Shown here piece after piece: positions 58,970 to 64,000 of a stretch of 64,000 nucleotides of DNA. The notes beneath the pieces were generated by a model, which ran no database searches, was not told where the DNA came from, and worked only from the letters and a program-made list of their open reading frames with translations. The stretch covers positions 115,289,642-115,353,641 of the forward strand of contig CM022944.1 in the NCBI GenBank assembly GCA_012931725.1, read 5' to 3'. The position numbers were made by a program, and so were the translations under genes. The stretch is from Litsea cubeba (taxonomy: Eukaryota > Streptophyta > Magnoliopsida > Laurales > Lauraceae). Numbering within the stretch: position 1 is the stretch's first letter; every line of letters starts with the position of its first letter.

Positions 58970-61560
58970 TTTGCACACGACTCCCAATTCACCAAATAAT
59001 GTTTCCTCTTTGAATGTCTCCCTTCTCAAAGGAAATGTTGCTGCAACTTTTTAAGTGATTGATCGCCGAAGCTGAGCATTTCAACATGGACATAAAATAC
59101 ACTGGCAAATTAGAGAGAGCCGATTGGATGAGAGTGATTTGATGCAGCCCAATCCAGATCCAAGACCAGGACCTTCCGCAGAACCTGATGGACCTGCTTG
59201 ATGGGGTCCACACGATTTTCTAATTTTCTAGAATTAGTAGTATTACTTGATAAGGGTTACTTTCTAAATTTCATGTTGACTAGGGTTAGATATTTCCTTA
59301 TTTAGGACTCTACTACTATATTTATATAGAAGAGCATATTGTAATGGCATGCTTTATTCAATCAATTCTAGTAGCGTGAGTTATTCCCATGAGTTCATGG
59401 CTGTGAGTATTGTTTTGTGTGGAATCCCTTTGTTGGATTCGATCAACCTCATCTGAGAGGTTGGTCTATTCGATCGAAGATCCGGGGCTGCGCCATGATT
59501 CTACCCCTTAAGAAAGATACCTTTCAGCCTTGCTTTCCAAGTAGCCAACCTCTTTTCCATCATTACAAGCACAGAGTTCCAAAGAGATTTAGAGGCTTTG
59601 CCTACACAAAGTAGGAGACTGAAATATGTAGCCGGCAAAGAACCTGCTTTTCAGCCCGAAATACAAGCAAGATTATGAAGAAATTAATTTCCATTCTTAT
59701 AAGAATGAGTTTGATATTTTTTATTTGATCCTTGTTCACATCACATAATCTGTCATCTGCAAATTGCAAGTGCATGATCATGGGAGCATTTGCCGCTGGA
59801 ATAAAACCTTTAATAAAAAACCAATTTCTTACAGCTTCCGCCATTTGGCTTAGAGCCTCACCTACTATCACAAATAAGAAGGGAGAAAGAGGGTCCCCTT
59901 GACAAAGACCCCTTTGTGCTAGAAAGAATCCTTTGAATAAAAAAGAACACTGAGGATACACATTCTTTAATCCTCCCTCTCCACCTTAGACCAAAATACA
60001 TCCTGCGAAGCAAGTAATGATGGATACATTCATTGGCAATGAGAACCTTATCCAGAATCTGCCTTCCATGAACAAAAGCACCTTGCGAAGAAGAGACAAG
60101 AGAAGGGAGACCCACTTGAAGACAGCTAGGCTGGACCGTGCCAAGAATTTTGTAAATACTTCCAATTAAACTGATAGGACGAAGTCTTTTATATTATTTG
60201 CACCCGACTTCTTAGGAATAAGAGCAATGAATGAAGCACCTAACTGGCGAGACGACCTTCCTCTAAAATGAAAAATGCTTCATAAATGCGACAATATCGT
60301 CCTTAATTGTCTTCTTAAAAATGCTGAAAGAAACCTATTTGGAAGTCTTTTCTCCTTCCAAATCAAATATGGAAGCTCAGGCATCCCCTTTCTCAAATGC
60401 TTTTTCCAACTACTTAGCCTTTTCCAGAGTAATATGAGGGAGTTCCAGGTTACAAAGATCTGGCCTATCCCACTCCTCTCTTCTACTATAAAGAGAGACG
60501 AAGTAATAAATAATGCGATTAATGATTGCTTCTTTATCTTCTATAGTTCTATAACAACATCACCTTCTAATAAACTGTAGATTTTGTTGCCCTCTTTGAG
60601 CCGTGAATGTATGAAATTTTGCCGATTTCTTAATTTCTTCCTCCATCAACTTTCTCTTCAAGTCTTCCTTCAAAGACAAGCATCTGTACACTTCGTTGTC
60701 CGTGAGGTGACTAGATTCCTCCTTGTCAAATACTTTGAATTTCTTCAAGAATGCTGTCTCTGATGACATGGACATCACCAAAATTGCTTTTAGCCCAATC
60801 CTTAACTTTTTTCTTCAACTTCTTCAATTTAATAGCCAGCCTAAAACTGGCCCAACCCTTCTCTTGAAAATCCTTCCACAGGTATCAAATCTGAGAGGGG
60901 AACTGCTTTTCCTCCAGCCACATCATTTTGAATCAAAATGGGAAGGGCCCCATTTCTTTCATCTAGAATCAAGGAGGATTGGGCAATGGCTTGTCATGGG
61001 TTTGAGAAGAGCCAATCAGACAAAACTCCGGGCAGATGTCTACCCGATCACCTGAAACTAGAAATCTGTTCAGTTGCGATACTATATGAGGGTTCAGTTG
61101 TGATAATATAGGAGGGTTTTGATGGTTAGATCACGTAAATGATGCTCTGAACAACTATAAGTCTACAAGGGAGTGACTGTTAATCCCATCTTAGAGTGCC
61201 CTTATATTAGTAGTGAAGAAGCCACCTCGTGATCTCTCACTAGGGTATCTGGTAATATTCCAATCACTACCAATACACCAAGGACCATTCCATCCTTACC
61301 TGCCATTGTCTAACTTGCTCAAAAAAACGACCCCCCTCCTATTATCATTTGGACCATAAACAAAGCAGCTGACTACTTAGAGCCTGAATCCAGGTCTTGG
61401 ACAATCGTTGAAATAGAGAATTCACCATCCAACTTGCAGAGATACATTCACCCGGTGACAATCCCAAAGGAGCAGGATACCTCCTTATCAGAATAGTGGA
61501 ATAGTAGAAGAAGAAGAAAAAAAGATTTCTTGCCAAGAGAAAAAGTGTCATTCCCTTGCG
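58970..61560 (-). mobile_element. Degenerate LINE, split by a solo LTR
   Basis: Read on the minus strand: endonuclease-type FVYGPNDNRRG (near 61330), then SSQGAFVHGRQILDKVL and ANECI (near 60090-60020), and reverse transcriptase RGLCQGDPLSPFLF (near 59905-59865) with LQFADDRL (near 59770). It continues KSLWNSV...LATWKARL (near 59580-59520) and, beyond the LTR at 59140-59495, ITLIQSALSNLPVYF (near 59135-59085). Many stops are present. The 3' end of the LINE is missing. Confidence 0.75.
59140..59495 (+). mobile_element. Solo LTR, 356 bp, inserted in the LINE
   Basis: TGATGCAGCCC...GGCTGCGCCA, with an exact 5 bp duplication TGATT at 59135-59139 and 59496-59500. Features usual for an LTR occur: a TATA-like TATATTTATATAGAAG and a following ATTCAATCAATT. 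LINE coding sequence resumes on both sides. It shares its end with the solo LTR at 42739-43169. Confidence 0.85.
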
Positions 61561-61576
61561 GTCCTTTTATAGTGTA

Positions 61577-61699
61577 ATAGTTTCCTTTGATTGCAATATC
61601 ATAGAGCTCTTGAATCCCTTATTTTCAAGGATCTCAAATAGTTTACTTTGATTGCAATATCATACAGCTCTTGAATCCCTTATTTTCAAGGATCTCAAA
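61577..61699. repeat. 61 bp tandem duplication
   Basis: Two adjacent copies contain TTTGATTGCAATATCATA, then GAGCTCTTGAATCCCTTATT (first copy) or CAGCTCTTGAATCCCTTATT (second copy). Confidence 0.85.
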
Positions 61700-62292
61700 T
61701 CACCTCACGATCTATCCTAATCTTACAATGATATGCAATAGATACTCAGTTAACCCCGGACCAATAAACACTCGAAGACCTGAATTACATCACCACCACC
61801 ACCAAAAAAAAGAAAAAAGTTTGAGAGTCAACCAGCAGCATTTTGCTAACAAAAAACTGACGTTTGACATACGGAAAGGCTTTAGTGAGAATGTTGACAA
61901 CCTGGATATCAGAAGTGACCCTTCTCTAGCATTACTGTGATTAGGGCCAAGGATACAAACACCCTTTTAAGGAATTCTAGAGCTTCTTTCTCTAGACGAT
62001 CGATCCAACTCAAGCCCATCTCATTTTGACTCCTTCGGCAACCCCAGGCCCGAAACTAGGTCAGCTCTTTTGTTTCAGCACACACGTCGGCCCAGAACTC
62101 CTGTAGAAAAGATGGATTCCGCTCCAAACTATCTGAATGAGAGGGAATTTTGAAATTTGAAGCCCAGGGTTGACACTACCCTTCCCCGTAGACACACATT
62201 CCTAGCCTCTCTTTTTTTTTGAAATGGAACAATCCTAGCCTCTCTTACTCTCTAGATGTGGTCTGAGAAGAATTATCCTTGCCTCTTCAGAG

Positions 62293-63124
62293 CATGGTTT
62301 AAAATCGCAGTCGCGGTTGCCATCGCGGTCAACCCCAAAACCGTTATGGCGCGGTATCGTGTCGCGGTCCATCGCAATGTTAATTTTTATTTTACCCCAA
62401 AAAATCTGAAAAAATATCCAAAAACTCTAGAATATTATAAAATGCTAGAAAACAATGTTTTTTTTTTTTTTTTCCTCCATTAGTAAACACTTTAAAGAAA
62501 AATATCGGTCCCCCTAATCCTCTATCGCTGTCTTATCTGAAACTTGTAAAGTTTGTTCTGAATTAAATAGATTTACATGTATGTATTAAAATAAGTTGAA
62601 CTACCACAAATTTTACAGTATGCATTGCAATCATAATTTTGAACTAACCATTAGTGTTAGATTACTTAAAATCAAGAAACTAGTAGTAGTAGTGCAATAC
62701 TCGATTACTCAATCACCAAGTAAGTTGAGAGTGAATTTGAACTTCCTAAGTAACATTTACTACTACATCAAGATGAATGAATTAATTAAAACAGCGGAGT
62801 ATGGACACAGGGATATTGTGGTTGAGGAGGGAAGAAGCCTTCATATGAGAATCCATCAAAATCTTGCAAACCACTTGAGTTTTGGTGAAAAAAGAGGCTT
62901 GGGAAGCTCTAGCGCAATTTGAGGAAGCTCCACAAATGGTTTGAGAAAGAAAGAAGTGAAAAATAAGGAGGGGAAAGAAAATAAAAATTACAAAATCATT
63001 GTCAAAATTACGGCCATTATGACTGTTATTTTCACTATTTTTTTGATACCGTGACTGTTATAATGAACACAACATAACAGCATAGGCAGTTACCGTTTCA
63101 TAACAGCCATTTTATTAAACCATG
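62293..63124. mobile_element. hAT-type non-autonomous element, 832 bp
   Basis: Begins CATGGTTTAAAATCGCAG and ends with the inverse TTTATTAAACCATG. The 8 bp duplication CTTCAGAG is exact at 62285-62292 and 63125-63132. GCGGT/ACCGC-like words repeat near the left end, and AACAG/CTGTT words near the right. No transposase frame is present. It is a third hAT-type end family in this window. Confidence 0.85.
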
Positions 63125-63132
63125 CTTCAGAG

Positions 63133-64000
63133 ATAAGATTTGTAGGTGTTGAAGATCTGCATCTTCTTCTATGGAAACGAAGAACTTGAGATCCTGCACC
63201 TGTGTGGAGAGATGGATGTGGCCAGAGTCAGGGATCCTTCACCGAACCATGGAGAGAAATATCCATATGCCAAATAGAGCGAGGTGGAACCTCCATCCCT
63301 ATGATGAACGGATACTTCAAAATGGACAATGTATTGTGTCGTATCGTATCCGATACTTCACTTATGCATGCCATATCTGGGCACCATAGCAGTCCATCCA
63401 TCACTCCAAAGATCTGAAAGAGTAAGAAGCAGTGTAAAACCTCCTCCACCTCTAAATCTGCACAAAATTATATCCAAACCAGGAAATCATCTAACAGCTG
63501 CAATCTTATTGGTATTGTGTCCAACCATTTGTCCATCCAGTGCTCTGATTGTATAAGCCTGTCATCTTTAGATTTTAGAATCCCCACGAAACTGCAATAC
63601 AGGTTTATCTTCTCCTCCCTAACCAGCCAGGGGGGCAGTCTTACCGCTTTTCAGTTCCTTTTTTAATAATCTACCACCCCTGAGATGGTTTACCTGAAGA
63701 AACTACTTGAGCAAAGGAGTGGAAAAATCAGGTACACCACATGAATCACCTGCATGGTAACTGGGGACAGGATTCAGAAGCTACCTAGAGATTCTAACAA
63801 GCCTAGCTTCAGAGCAAGACTAGTTCGCTAGAACCTGTTTCCCTCCCCAAGATTTCGCTAGAACCCTTCTCCCTCCCCTTGATCTTCCGATGGTTCTATC
63901 TGCTTCCCAGCTATTGGTGAATCAGACAAAAGAAAGACCTCTCTTCCTACGTACGATCAGTTGGAACAAAATGTTTGTTGATCTTCCCTGCCTTACATAA
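63133..64000. other. Window end, no gene recognised
   Basis: Short open frames only, none matching the missing part of RuvB-like 2. A small duplicated phrase TTCGCTAGAACC occurs at about 63824 and 63855. No features are supported. Confidence 0.4.

Overview
The window is nuclear DNA from a flowering plant with a large, transposon-rich genome. Three conserved eukaryotic genes carry GT-AG introns (one GC-AG) swollen to many kilobases by nested retrotransposons, LINEs and hAT-type DNA transposons. I see nothing bacterial, organellar or viral, no rRNA and no intact tRNA gene. The sequence does not fix the species. The very long introns would suit a magnoliid, a basal eudicot or another large-genome angiosperm, but that is inference.

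Layout. (1) Positions 119-22237, minus strand: the whole coding region of V-type proton ATPase subunit B in 14 coding exons, plus a likely 5'UTR exon at about 23131-23230. Intron 6 (7.8 kb) is almost filled by an LTR element (3743-11124) inserted six bases inside the splice donor. That element itself holds a terminal-inverted-repeat element (4453-5585) and a gag-protease LTR element (6770-9997). Intron 1 (8.4 kb) holds LINE remains split by a 4.9 kb long-LTR-like insertion (15944-20802), which in turn carries a young, internally deleted copia element (17427-19341). (2) Positions 23.2-29.4 kb: an intergenic region with minisatellites, MITEs, a CACGTG cluster and a pyrimidine-rich block. (3) Positions 29434-44210, minus strand: a CCDC25-like gene (NFACT-R domain) in six exons, with a 9.4 kb first intron. 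(4) Positions 45-54 kb: a LINE end, a copia pol remnant split by a 4.1 kb hAT element with a recognisable transposase gene, and LTR-like sequence. (5) Position 57358 onward, plus strand: exon 1 of RuvB-like 2 (reptin). The rest of that gene is not in the window; 58113-64000 holds an old LINE, a solo LTR and a hAT MITE.

The three host genes are unrelated housekeeping functions (vacuolar and endomembrane acidification, an NFACT-R/coiled-coil protein, an AAA+ chromatin and assembly ATPase) and do not form a pathway. The most informative content is the transposon record. Most elements have exact target-site duplications: 8 bp for five hAT-type elements and 5 bp for the LTR elements. This lets the nesting order be read directly, and in one case shows an LTR insertion tolerated at a splice donor because the duplication regenerated the first six intron bases.
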